A stretch of 24,566 nucleotides of DNA from an uncultured Blautia sp. Its GTDB lineage: Bacteria > Bacillota > Clostridia > Lachnospirales > Lachnospiraceae. Below the pieces are notes generated by a model that saw nothing but the letters and a program-made list of their open reading frames with translations, did not search any database and was not told the DNA's origin. Below, piece by piece: positions 1-8,358 of the stretch. Position numbers and translations under genes: made by a program. Numbering within the stretch: position 1 is the first letter of the stretch; every line of letters starts with the position of its first letter. The DNA lies in the NCBI GenBank assembly GCA_934394545.1, contig CAKRRG010000042.1, positions 1 to 24,566 of the forward strand, written 5' to 3'.

Positions 1-39
1 GCTCTCTCTTTTGCAATCGGTAAATATAGGCAGTTGGTT

Positions 40-1869
40 TTAAGCAGATGCTCTCTCGTCCTTCTTCGCTGGAATCCGAATTTGTACCTCAGTTCCTTTT
101 CCCATATCACTGGAATAGGTTAGTCCATATTCCGTTCCGTAAAGCACCTGAAGTCTTCTGTGAGTATTATAAATGGCAATGTTTGTTCCTCCGGAAATAC
201 TGGTTCCCTCACCAGACAGGATCACAGGCAGCTTATCTGGCGAAATTCCAACTCCGTCATCGGAAATCAGAAGCACAATATCTCCATTCTCCATCCATCC
301 GGTAAGTACAATGGTTCCGGATTTGGAAGGCTTTTCCAGTATGCCGTGAAGAATGGAATTTTCGATAACCGGCTGAAGCGTAAGCTTTGGAATCTGGTAT
401 TCCATTAATTCGTCTGGAATATCAGAGATAAAGGAAATACGGTCATGGTAACGCATGTTCTGAAGATGTACATAAATAGAAACATGTTCTTCTTCCTTGG
501 CAATGGTACTGATTCCTTTTTTTCGGCTGAGAGTCAGCTTATAAAACCGGGAAAGACTTTGCACTGCGTTGCAAATCTCAGAGGTACGTCCCTGTTGTGC
601 CATCCAGTTGATCATATCCATAGTATTATAAAGAAAATGGGGATTGATCTGTGCCTGGAGAGAATTAAATTCCGCAATGCGAAGATCCTCCGCAGCCTGT
701 GCCTGTTTTTCCATAAGCTGGTTCATTTTCCGGGTCATATAGTTGTACGTGTCGATCAGATCACCAATCTCATCGTGGGCAGTAGGGCTGTCCATAGGTA
801 TGGGCGGTCCATGACGAACGGTTCTCATCTGGCTGATAACAGAGGAAATTCGTCTTGTAATGGAGTTGGATAAAGTGCTGGCAAGTAAAAATGCAAGTAC
901 CAGTACAGCAATATAAATGGATAAAAACTGAATCATCAGAATATTACTCTGTTTGATTAGCGGCTTGGAAGGCAACACCGTCACCATAAACCAGCCGGGC
1001 TGTTTGATCCGGTAGAATCCGACGTAAACAGTCTGCCCCAGAATGTCCTGTTCGATAAAACTGTTGGAGGACATATAAGATTCCATAATCTTATCATAAT
1101 CCAGCCAGTAAATTCCAGCCAGAGAATTGCTGGAAGCAGAAACCAGGTTGTTTCGTTCGTTCATAATATAAGAAACGCTGCCGTCCAGAGTCAGGTTTTC
1201 AGATAAAATCTGCTGAAATTCCTCTCCGGAATAGTAAACGGCTATGTAGGCATCATAGGTCCCACTGTCATAAATCACAGAAGCATGGGTGATATATGCC
1301 TGATCTCCATATGTTTTCTGCTCCTTTGCACCAAGATAAAAGGAAGGACAGAATAGCTGGGAAACCCGGCTTCCACGGAAGATTCCGTACCAGTAGGTTC
1401 CGCGGACCTGATTAAGAGGAAGAAAAGTGTCTTTCAGATTTTCATTCTCCAGCAATGCATTCATATCAGAAGGTTCCTTAGGAATCTCCAGATAAACTTT
1501 AATATTGGTCACAGGTGTATCGGCAATCAGTTCCTTGATTTTTGGGGAAAATGCAGCTGCATCCGGGGAATCTGCCAGTTCTGAAAAAGTTTCGGTTATG
1601 GTATTTTTAAAAAGCGTCTGGTAAAAATCCAAAGAAGAAATCTCATCACTTACATCCACGATTTTTTGAATGGATTCTTCAATCAATGGTGCTGTTTCCG
1701 CAGAACGGTCCTGTTCCTGACGAATGGTGTAGGAAACAATCATGTCATAGGCTTTTCCATAGAAAAAGAAAAAACTGAAAATTGCCGGAATTGCCACAAT
1801 CATTAGAAGTACCAGGGTGAACTTGGATTGCAGATTCAGATCCTGATACCATTGTTTTATTCTTTTCAA
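40..1869 (-). CDS. YesM-type sensor histidine kinase of a two-component system
   Basis: Membrane sensor kinase expected to phosphorylate the response regulator encoded just upstream. The 609 residues show a first membrane helix at about 17-38, an extracellular sensing region of roughly 270 residues, a second helix at about 309-331 and a HAMP-like linker with the motif DEIGDLIDTYN. The His_kinase motif follows, with QINPHFLYN and the likely phospho-acceptor H411. The ATPase part has the N box ENSILHG (N504), the G1 box DDGVGI (537-542) and a G2-like GTNIAIYN. This order is that of the YesM/LytS-like family, whose members usually sense extracellular carbohydrates. The start is TTG at 1867-1869, overlapping the regulator stop codon as TTGA, with a GGGGGAG ribosome site inside the regulator gene, so translation is probably coupled. 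The divergent sugar importer is the likely target. The ligand cannot be read from sequence. Confidence 0.93.
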   Translation of the reverse strand: MKRIKQWYQDLNLQSKFTLVLLMIVAIPAIFSFFFFYGKAYDMIVSYTIRQEQDRSAETAPLIEESIQKIVDVSDEISSLDFYQTLFKNTITETFSELADSPDAAAFSPKIKELIADTPVTNIKVYLEIPKEPSDMNALLENENLKDTFLPLNQVRGTYWYGIFRGSRVSQLFCPSFYLGAKEQKTYGDQAYITHASVIYDSGTYDAYIAVYYSGEEFQQILSENLTLDGSVSYIMNERNNLVSASSNSLAGIYWLDYDKIMESYMSSNSFIEQDILGQTVYVGFYRIKQPGWFMVTVLPSKPLIKQSNILMIQFLSIYIAVLVLAFLLASTLSNSITRRISSVISQMRTVRHGPPIPMDSPTAHDEIGDLIDTYNYMTRKMNQLMEKQAQAAEDLRIAEFNSLQAQINPHFLYNTMDMINWMAQQGRTSEICNAVQSLSRFYKLTLSRKKGISTIAKEEEHVSIYVHLQNMRYHDRISFISDIPDELMEYQIPKLTLQPVIENSILHGILEKPSKSGTIVLTGWMENGDIVLLISDDGVGISPDKLPVILSGEGTSISGGTNIAIYNTHRRLQVLYGTEYGLTYSSDMGKGTEVQIRIPAKKDERASA

Positions 1870-3422
1870 ATTCTCTCCCCCTCTTTCTTATCTCTGTATT
1901 CGGAAGGCGAGAATCCGGTATATTTTTTAAAGCTTTTTCCAAAATAATTGCCATCACTGTAACCTACCCGTGATGAAATATCAGAAATCTTATATCTGGG
2001 ATCTGCCAGCAGCTGCTTGGCTTTTTCCATTCTGTATTCTGTGAGATACTGATTCAAAGTCTGACCGGTTTCACTCTTGAAGAAGGTGCAGACGTAAGAT
2101 GTGGATAAGAATACATGATCGCTGATATCCTTTACAGATAAGGTTTCGTCCATGTATTTCTGTCCGATATAATTTTTAATAAGAAAAATAGTGGAATTTT
2201 CTTCCTCTGTATTGTTAGCAGTCTGGAAAAAATATTCTGTTTTTTTGACCAGCTTCTGATGAAGTTCATAAAAGGAAAATATTTTCTCCAATGCATCTAT
2301 CAGATTTTCCTGGGAGTCTGATAAAGTTAACTTCAACTGACGAGCTGCCTCGTCAAGAGCACGGAATAGTTTGTAATACAGATCCTTAGCCTGATTGGGA
2401 AGGATTTTCTGATTCTCATTGTAATGCTGAAATAGCTTTTCCAGAAATTCCTCTGTTTTTTCTTTATTCTTATCTGAGAGAAGGGTAAGAAATTCGTTCT
2501 CAGGGCTGGATGGAAGCTCAGGCCCTTTTGGGGAAGCAGTCTCGTGAAGGGGAGACAAAAAAGTACCTGCAGGGAAAAAGAAGCTGTTCTGCAGGAGAAT
2601 AACAGCGGAAGTATAGGACTGGTAAGCCCTTGAAATTCCTGTAAGGGTTTCTCCGGATGCAATACAGAATCTGGTGTATCGGGAATAAAGATTGCAAAAG
2701 AAATCCTGAATGCTTTTTCTGGCAGCAGGACCTGGTGCGGGGCCAAGTAAAAAATAAACCATGTACTGTACACGTTTTTCCACAAAAATACAATCCATAT
2801 GAAAAGTTCTCAGAAACTCACGCACAGACAGGTACATAGCGTTTACTTCTGAAAGGGGAAAATCTTCTTCTGTATCTGTTTTCAGAACAATCGCGGTAAA
2901 TGTAGTGGATGTGCTTATGGAAAGAGGCAGCTCCTGAACCATCTGGCTGATGCTTTCCTTTGCGTGGGCGTAAGGCTGGGTGAGCAGAAGAGCCAGACGG
3001 GAAGCGCTTTCTATGGAATGAAGGGACTGATTCTGTCTGGTACGTTTTTTCTCCAGGCAAAGATCTCTGGCTTCGATAATGGCTTCCCGGATCTCATCCG
3101 GATTAAGAGGCTTTTCGATATAATTGACAGCCTTAAGCTTGATGGCGGCCTTTAGGTATTCCTTGTCAGAATATCCACTCATAAAAACAGGAACAATGTC
3201 AGGTAGAATATCCTCGAGACGCTCCAGCATGGCAATTCCATCCATACGGGGCATACGCACGTCACATAATACTATGTCCGGCTGGTGTGTCCTGGCTACT
3301 TCAATCCCATTCAAACCATCATCAGCCTGAAGCACCTCTTCAATCCCAATGGATTGCCAGTCAATTGAAGAAATCACGCCGGTACGTGTAAGCTCCTCAT
3401 CATCTACGATCAGTAATTTCAT
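1866..3422 (-). CDS. YesN-type response regulator with AraC DNA-binding domain
   Basis: Transcription factor partner of the sensor kinase downstream. The N-terminal receiver domain (about 1-120) has the acidic pair D7/D8, the phospho-acceptor D54 in VLCDVRMPRMDG, S82 in the switch position and K104 in YIEKPLNP. A long middle region (about 130-405) has no motif I recognise, as is usual for this family. The C-terminal AraC domain (about 410-512) shows both helix-turn-helix units, the second ending in VGYSDGNYFGKSFKKYTGFSPSEYR. The ATG at 3422 is preceded by a GGAG ribosome site. The gene is divergent from the sugar ABC importer across a 201-base gap. By the usual logic of YesMN pairs it should bind there and activate the importer; that target is inference. 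Confidence 0.93.
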   Translation of the reverse strand: MKLLIVDDEELTRTGVISSIDWQSIGIEEVLQADDGLNGIEVARTHQPDIVLCDVRMPRMDGIAMLERLEDILPDIVPVFMSGYSDKEYLKAAIKLKAVNYIEKPLNPDEIREAIIEARDLCLEKKRTRQNQSLHSIESASRLALLLTQPYAHAKESISQMVQELPLSISTSTTFTAIVLKTDTEEDFPLSEVNAMYLSVREFLRTFHMDCIFVEKRVQYMVYFLLGPAPGPAARKSIQDFFCNLYSRYTRFCIASGETLTGISRAYQSYTSAVILLQNSFFFPAGTFLSPLHETASPKGPELPSSPENEFLTLLSDKNKEKTEEFLEKLFQHYNENQKILPNQAKDLYYKLFRALDEAARQLKLTLSDSQENLIDALEKIFSFYELHQKLVKKTEYFFQTANNTEEENSTIFLIKNYIGQKYMDETLSVKDISDHVFLSTSYVCTFFKSETGQTLNQYLTEYRMEKAKQLLADPRYKISDISSRVGYSDGNYFGKSFKKYTGFSPSEYRDKKEGERI

Positions 3423-3445
3423 AATGAATCTCCGTTATCTCTTAT

Positions 3446-3460
3446 CCGGGAAAATCCCGG
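3446..3460. other. Small GC-rich dyad in the regulator leader
   Basis: CCGGGA-aaa-TCCCGG forms a perfect six-pair stem. On the minus strand it lies in the presumed 5' leader of the response regulator, about 25 bases before its start codon. It could be an operator or an mRNA hairpin. There is no U-tract in either direction, so it is not a classical terminator. Confidence 0.4.
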
Positions 3461-3561
3461 AGTTTACAATTAATAGATTACAAAATATCAAACACATCAT
3501 AACACAATAATATCAAAAATACGATACCAAAGATTTTACCCTGTTTCAAAATATTTTCCCA

Positions 3562-3590
3562 TTTCCAAACAAAGTGACCAATGATAGAAT
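3562..3590 (+). promoter_or_regulatory. Predicted promoter of the sugar ABC importer
   Basis: A -35-like TTTCCA (3562-3567) and a -10-like TAGAAT (3585-3590) are separated by 17 bases, matching the sigma-A consensus at 4/6 and 5/6 positions. The weak -35 fits a promoter needing an activator, such as the divergently encoded AraC-type response regulator. Upstream DNA is AT-rich and contains TTTTCCCATTTCC-like stretches that could hold the regulator sites. Assignment is by eye only. Confidence 0.5.
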
Positions 3591-3623
3591 AAAGGCAGAT
3601 TAAGAAAGGGAGGAGAACAAGCC

Positions 3624-5135
3624 GTGTCTGAATATGTTCTTGAATTAAAAGGCATTACGAAAATTTTCCCCGGCGTTAAAGCACTGAACAATGTACAGTT
3701 CCAGTTAAAGCCTGGTGAAGTTCACGCACTGATGGGCGAAAACGGTGCAGGTAAATCTACCTTCATTAAAGTAATTACCGGTGTACATAAAGCAGAAGAA
3801 GGCGAAATGTACCTGTTTGGCAAAAAAGTGGATTTTAAAGGTCCGAAGGATGCACAGGAAGCAGGAATTGCTGCTGTTTACCAGCACCCCACATCCTATC
3901 CACACTTAACAGTAGCTGAAAACATTTTCATGGGACATGAGATTAAGAAGAATCACATGATCCAGTGGAAAGCTATGAATGAGGAGGCAAACAAGCTTCT
4001 GAAACAGTTAAATGCAGATTTCGATTCCACCGCAGAAATGGGAACCTTAAGTGTGGCCCAGCAGCAGATGGTTGAGATCGCAAAGGCATTATCCACAAAT
4101 GCAAAGATCGTGATCCTGGATGAGCCGACCGCTTCTCTTACAAAGAGAGAATCCGAAGAGCTTTACAGAATCGTAGATCAGTTAAAGGAAAAAGGAGTTT
4201 CCATTATCTTCATTTCCCATCGTTTTGAGGATATGTATCGTCTGGCAAGCAGAGTTACCGTATTCCGTGACTCTCAGTACATAGGTACCTATGATGTAGA
4301 TGGAATCACTAATGCAGACCTGATCAAAGCCATGGTTGGCCGTGAGATCAAGGATCTGTTCCCGAAACCAGAGGTTAAAATCGGTGATGAAATGCTTCGT
4401 ATTGAGCATTTATCCCGTACCGGATATTTCAAGGATGTTTCCTTCAATGTACACGCTGGCGAGATCGTAGGTCTTACAGGTCTGGTTGGTGCAGGCCGTA
4501 CAGAGGTTGTAGAGAGCGTCTGTGGAATCACAACTCCAGATGAAGGAAAGGTTTATCTGGAAGGAAAAGAAGTACATATCAAACAGCCGTCTGACGCAAT
4601 GAAGGAAGGAATTATCCTTCTTCCGGAGGATCGTCAGAAGGAAGGTCTGATTATGAGCTGGGGACTTGGAAGAAACGTAACACTTCCAACTATCAGCAAA
4701 TATGCGAAGAACGGCTTCAATGACGAGAAGACAGAAAGAGACCTGTCCAAGAGACTTCTGGAAGAGGTTGATACTAAGGCAGTTGATATTTTCCAGCCTG
4801 CAAGCTCTCTGTCCGGTGGTAACCAGCAGAAGGTTGTAGTTGCCAAGGCGCTTAGCCAGGAGATGAAGGTTGTAATCATGGATGAGCCGACGAAAGGTGT
4901 TGACGTTGGTGCCAAAGCTGAGATTTATGCGATCATGGGTGACCTTGCAAAGAAAGGTTATGCAATTATCCTGATTTCTTCTGAAATGCCTGAGATCCTT
5001 GGAATGTCTGACAGAATCGTTGTAATGTGCAACGGACGTAAGACAGGAGAGCTTGGAAGAGGAGAGGCAACCCAGGAGATGATCCTTGAGCTGGCTATGG
5101 AGAAAGGTACAACAGGAAAGGGGGCAGCTAAATAA
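3624..5135 (+). CDS. Sugar ABC importer ATPase, fused double nucleotide-binding protein (RbsA/MglA/RhaT type)
   Basis: Energises uptake of a monosaccharide through the two permeases that follow. The 503-residue length and two tandem ATPase domains are typical of the CUT2 class. Domain 1 has Walker A GENGAGKS (38-45), signature LSVAQQQ (142-148), Walker B ILDEPTA (164-170) and H-loop H199. Domain 2 has the usual degenerate Walker A without lysine (GLVGAGRT, 286-293), the family motif PEDRQKEGL, signature LSGGNQQ (396-402) and IMDEPTKG (418-425). The start is GTG, set by the strong ribosome site AAGGGAGGAG at 3605-3614. Its stop codon overlaps the next start by one base (TAATG). Substrate is not determined by this subunit; the binding protein of the operon points towards a rhamnose-like ligand. 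Confidence 0.93.
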   Translation: MSEYVLELKGITKIFPGVKALNNVQFQLKPGEVHALMGENGAGKSTFIKVITGVHKAEEGEMYLFGKKVDFKGPKDAQEAGIAAVYQHPTSYPHLTVAENIFMGHEIKKNHMIQWKAMNEEANKLLKQLNADFDSTAEMGTLSVAQQQMVEIAKALSTNAKIVILDEPTASLTKRESEELYRIVDQLKEKGVSIIFISHRFEDMYRLASRVTVFRDSQYIGTYDVDGITNADLIKAMVGREIKDLFPKPEVKIGDEMLRIEHLSRTGYFKDVSFNVHAGEIVGLTGLVGAGRTEVVESVCGITTPDEGKVYLEGKEVHIKQPSDAMKEGIILLPEDRQKEGLIMSWGLGRNVTLPTISKYAKNGFNDEKTERDLSKRLLEEVDTKAVDIFQPASSLSGGNQQKVVVAKALSQEMKVVIMDEPTKGVDVGAKAEIYAIMGDLAKKGYAIILISSEMPEILGMSDRIVVMCNGRKTGELGRGEATQEMILELAMEKGTTGKGAAK

Positions 5136-6130
5136 TGGAAAAGAAATCTTTCATGAAAAAGCTGACAGGTTCCCGTGAAGCACTGCTTGCAGTGATCCTG
5201 GTTCTGCTTTTCGTAGTCATCACAATCATCAGCCCGTCATTCCTTACATTCAAGTCTCTGACGGATATGCTGAAAAACAATGCTGTAACAATGGTAATGT
5301 CACTTGGTATGCTGTGTGTTATGCTGGTAGGCGGAATTGATATTTCCATCATGTCTACTCTGGCATTGACTGGTATGTCAATTGGTATGCTTCTGAAATA
5401 TGAACACATTTCCAGTACTTTCCTGGCATTTGTGATCGCACTGGCAATCGGAATCGCATGTGGTTTCCTGGTAGGTCTTGTGATCTCCAGAGCAGATGTT
5501 CCTCCGATCATCGCAACAATGGGCTTCATGTACATCTACCGTGCAATGGGATATCTGGTTTCCCACAATGGTGAGTGGGCAAGTGCAGCAGCCCTTGGTA
5601 AATTTAAAGATTTTGCAACAACAAAATTCCTGGGAATGAGCCTTGTAATCTGGGTGATCATCCTTTGCTATGTGATCTTCTTCGTATTCATGAAATGGAC
5701 TACCATCGGAAGAAGAATCTACGCAGTAGGAAGTAACCCAAGTGCAGCTGAAGTTTCCGGTATCAATGTAAAGAACATTAAACTTCTTGTTTATACTATC
5801 ATGGGTCTTCTTGCCGGTCTTGGCGGAGCCCTTCAGGTTTCCATTTACGCTTCTGCAATGCCTGATATGCAGCAGGGCGGTGAGATGGATGTTATCGCAG
5901 CCTGCGTTATCGGTGGTGTAAGCATGAGTGGTGGACGTGGTACAGTACTTGGCGCTCTTCTTGGATCCCTGATCCTTGCAACCATCGCAAAGGCACTTCC
6001 GCTGATCCCATTCTTCGATCAGCTGTGGCTGAATACCATCAAGGGTGTTATCATTCTTGTAGTAGTTGTTGTAAACATTGTTTTACAGCGTACAGCTGAC
6101 AAAAATGCATTAAAGGGAAGGGAGATGTAA
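5135..6130 (+). CDS. Sugar ABC importer permease (CUT2 / RbsC type), first of two
   Basis: Integral membrane channel subunit of 331 residues, mostly hydrophobic, with about 8-10 membrane segments starting near residue 17. It carries the family motif GGIDIS (66-71) and a cytoplasmic coupling loop GRRIYAVGSNPSAAEVSGI, which contacts the ATPase in this family. The start codon shares a base with the ATPase stop codon, and the next permease begins two bases after this one ends, so the three are translated as one unit. Two different permeases in one importer argue for a heterodimeric channel as in Lsr, Rha and some Ara/Xyl systems, rather than the single RbsC of ribose systems. Confidence 0.92.
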   Translation: MEKKSFMKKLTGSREALLAVILVLLFVVITIISPSFLTFKSLTDMLKNNAVTMVMSLGMLCVMLVGGIDISIMSTLALTGMSIGMLLKYEHISSTFLAFVIALAIGIACGFLVGLVISRADVPPIIATMGFMYIYRAMGYLVSHNGEWASAAALGKFKDFATTKFLGMSLVIWVIILCYVIFFVFMKWTTIGRRIYAVGSNPSAAEVSGINVKNIKLLVYTIMGLLAGLGGALQVSIYASAMPDMQQGGEMDVIAACVIGGVSMSGGRGTVLGALLGSLILATIAKALPLIPFFDQLWLNTIKGVIILVVVVVNIVLQRTADKNALKGREM

Positions 6131-6132
6131 TC

Positions 6133-7137
6133 ATGGCTGGAAAATCTGGAAGAAGTATTAACAATGTGCCGAAAAGCCCTGTGAAACAGATGATCTTCAG
6201 CTGGGAAGGCATTCTGGTACTCCTGTTTATTGCAGTAAATATTTTCTGTGCAAACTTTTCTGAGTTCTATAATCTGAAGAGTCTGCTCCGTCAGATGCCT
6301 GTTTACCTGGCAGAAATCTTCTTGATGCTGCCGATGGCATACATTCTGGTACTTGGCGAGATTGATATTTCCGTTGGATCTATCGTGTGTCTCTCCGCAA
6401 CAATGGCTTGTATCGTGGCAAACACAGGAGCCCCGTTTATCGTGGTAATCCTTGCCACACTTCTGGTTGGATCTCTTTGCGGTGCTGTAAACGCATTTGT
6501 TCTTACCAGATTTGAAGAACTGCCTCCAATGATCGTAACACTTGCAACCCAGATCATTTTCCGCGGTATTGCAGAGATCGTTCTTGGAAGCGGCGGAAGT
6601 ATTTCCGTAACAAACACAGAAGGCTTTGCTGCACTTGGTGGAAAAGTAGGACGTGTTCCTTACATTCTTTTCCTGGTTCTGATCCTTGGAATCATCGCAG
6701 CGGTTATCCTTGGAAAATGTACCTTCGGACGCAGAGTATACGCAATCGGTACCAACCGTCTTGCTGCTTACTACTCAGGAATCCACGTACAGAAGATCCG
6801 TTTCGTGATCTACACTCTGATGGGAACCATCTCCGGACTGTGTGCACTGTTCCTGATGTCTTCCTCATTCGGTGCAAATACCACAACCGGTAACGGCTTT
6901 GAGATGGATGCCATTGCAATGGCAGTATTCGGAGGAATCTCCTCCACAGGTGGTAAAGGTAATATTGCCGGCGGTCTGATTTCCGCATTTATCATCGTTT
7001 GCCTTCGTGTTGGTCTTGGACAGAGAAATATCCATCCGCAGGTAATCCTGCTGATCATCGGTGTTCTTCTGATCGGTGCAGTTGCACTTCCAAACATCAT
7101 TAAAGAGATTCAGAAAAAAGCAAAAACAGCAAAATAA
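6133..7137 (+). CDS. Sugar ABC importer permease (CUT2 type), second of two
   Basis: Partner channel subunit of 334 residues with a basic, soluble N-terminus of about 20 residues before the first helix. It has the motif LGEIDISVGS (74-83; glutamate replaces the more usual second glycine) and the coupling loop GRRVYAIGTNRLAAYYSGI. It is related to, but clearly different from, the preceding permease, as expected for a heterodimer. It begins two bases after that gene. About 105 bases separate it from the binding-protein gene, and that gap holds a hairpin which may set the relative expression of transporter and binding protein. Confidence 0.92.
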   Translation: MAGKSGRSINNVPKSPVKQMIFSWEGILVLLFIAVNIFCANFSEFYNLKSLLRQMPVYLAEIFLMLPMAYILVLGEIDISVGSIVCLSATMACIVANTGAPFIVVILATLLVGSLCGAVNAFVLTRFEELPPMIVTLATQIIFRGIAEIVLGSGGSISVTNTEGFAALGGKVGRVPYILFLVLILGIIAAVILGKCTFGRRVYAIGTNRLAAYYSGIHVQKIRFVIYTLMGTISGLCALFLMSSSFGANTTTGNGFEMDAIAMAVFGGISSTGGKGNIAGGLISAFIIVCLRVGLGQRNIHPQVILLIIGVLLIGAVALPNIIKEIQKKAKTAK

Positions 7138-7172
7138 AAAATCCTTAACGAACTCATATAATCTTATAAAGC

Positions 7173-7208
7173 TTGTAAACTGCTTCGCAGAGGGCGGGGC
7201 AGTTGCAA
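7173..7208 (+). promoter_or_regulatory. Hairpin between permease and binding-protein genes
   Basis: AACTGC (7178-7183) can pair with GCAGTT (7199-7204), extended by TTG (7173-7175) with CAA (7206-7208) across a small internal loop. A competing hairpin, CTGC-ttc-GCAG (7180-7190), uses the same left arm, so two mutually exclusive folds are possible. There is no U-tract. It may stabilise the 5' end of a processed, abundant binding-protein mRNA. That role is inference. Confidence 0.45.
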
Positions 7209-7242
7209 ATAAAACTATATTATTCCATGGGAGGAAAAAAAC

Positions 7243-8265
7243 ATGAACAAAAAAATCGTAAGCGCAGTTCTTTGTGGAGCAATGATCCTGGGATCCGCAG
7301 TTCCGGCTATGGCTGGTTCCGCTGACGGAAAGAAAATCGCACTGGTTGGTAAATCCGCTGGTAATGCATTCTTCGAAATCGCTGCAAAATCCTTCGTAGA
7401 GACAGCTGAAGCAGAGGGAGCTACCGTTGATACTGTTTACCCAGAGGCAGCTACCGCAGATGCTCAGATCAAAGTTCTTGACAACCTGATTTCTCAGGAC
7501 TATGACGCAATCTGTATCTCCGCAAACGACGTAAACGCTCTTCAGGCTAAATTACAGGAAGCTATGGATGAAGGAATCAAGATTTCCTGCTTCGACTCCG
7601 CTACAAACCCAGACAGCCGTCAGATCTTCATCAACCAGGCTGGTACTGTTGCTGTAGGACAGGCTCTTCTTGATGCTTGCCTTGATATCTCCGGTGGAGA
7701 GGGACAGTTCGCAATTCTTTCTGCTACATCCCAGGCTGCAAACCAGAACGCATGGATCGACGCTATGAAGAAGATCATGGAAGAGGATGACAAATACTCC
7801 AAGCTTGAGCTTGTAGAAGTTGCATATGGCGATGACGAGCCACAGAAATCCACAGACCAGACAGCAGCTCTTCTTGAGAAATACCCAGATCTGAAAGTTA
7901 TCTGCGCACCTACAACAGTTGGTATCGCTGCAGCTGCTAAATACCTTCAGGACAATGGATCTGCTTGCAAGTTAACAGGTCTTGGACTTCCATCTGAGAT
8001 GCTTGAGTACACAGGTGCTGATGATGAGCATTCCTGCCCATACTTCTATCTGTGGGATATGCAGGGCCTTGGAAAACTTTCCGCTCTGACAACAATCGCT
8101 CTGATCAACGACGAGATCACAGGTGCTGTTGATGAAACCTTCACAGCTGGTGACCTTGGTGACTACACAATCACAGCAGCTGATGACGGTGGTACAGAAG
8201 TAGTTCTTGGCGCTCCGCTTGAGTTCAACCCAGACAACATCGAAGAGATGGCTAAACTGTACTAA
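7243..8265 (+). CDS. Secreted sugar-binding protein of the RhaS/LsrB branch, likely rhamnose-type
   Basis: Extracytoplasmic receptor of the importer, 340 residues. A signal peptide of about 24 residues ends in AMA before GSADGK, a signal-peptidase-I type site with no lipobox cysteine. The mature part has the periplasmic-binding-protein type I fold: IALVGKSAGNAFFE at the start, DAICISANDV, DSATNPDSR, NQNAWI, APTTVGIAAAAKYLQD and TGLGLPSEM. The last two resemble rhamnose-binding RhaS proteins as I remember them. Compared by eye with AI-2-binding LsrB, the ligand lysine, glutamine and proline are present (K37, Q168, P223). The aspartates appear changed (A120, N167) and the alanine is T225, so AI-2 is less likely. 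The ribosome site GGGAGG precedes the ATG. No rhamnose catabolic gene is in the window. Confidence 0.85.
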   Translation: MNKKIVSAVLCGAMILGSAVPAMAGSADGKKIALVGKSAGNAFFEIAAKSFVETAEAEGATVDTVYPEAATADAQIKVLDNLISQDYDAICISANDVNALQAKLQEAMDEGIKISCFDSATNPDSRQIFINQAGTVAVGQALLDACLDISGGEGQFAILSATSQAANQNAWIDAMKKIMEEDDKYSKLELVEVAYGDDEPQKSTDQTAALLEKYPDLKVICAPTTVGIAAAAKYLQDNGSACKLTGLGLPSEMLEYTGADDEHSCPYFYLWDMQGLGKLSALTTIALINDEITGAVDETFTAGDLGDYTITAADDGGTEVVLGAPLEFNPDNIEEMAKLY

Positions 8266-8311
8266 TCAGAAACAGGTGGGCCATGCCCCGACATAAAATG
8301 ATATAGTAATG

Positions 8312-8341
8312 AAAAAGTCCCGCCACGTGCGGGGCTTTTTT
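8312..8341 (+). terminator. Bidirectional intrinsic terminator between the convergent binding-protein and LysR genes
   Basis: A 12-pair stem, AAAAAGTCCCGC (8312-8323) with GCGGGGCTTTTT (8329-8340) and one G-T pair, closes a five-base loop and runs into T residues. The complementary strand also ends in a T run, so it can serve both convergent genes. The right arm GCGGGGCTTTTT is repeated at 8349-8360, just before the LysR stop codon. Confidence 0.9.
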
Positions 8342-8358
8342 CATGTAAGCGGGGCTTT

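Noticed and set aside
1..39. A gene downstream of the sensor kinase at the window edge
   Set aside because: Only 39 bases are visible, with no start codon or ribosome site on the minus strand, so nothing can be claimed.
7157..7162. TATAAT as a separate promoter for the sugar-binding protein
   Set aside because: No acceptable -35 element lies 16-18 bases upstream, and the region is AT-rich by nature.
7243..8265. AI-2 (LsrB) quorum-signal receptor
   Set aside because: Several pocket residues appear substituted and the RhaS-like motifs fit better. No LsrK, LsrF, LsrG or LsrR genes are nearby.
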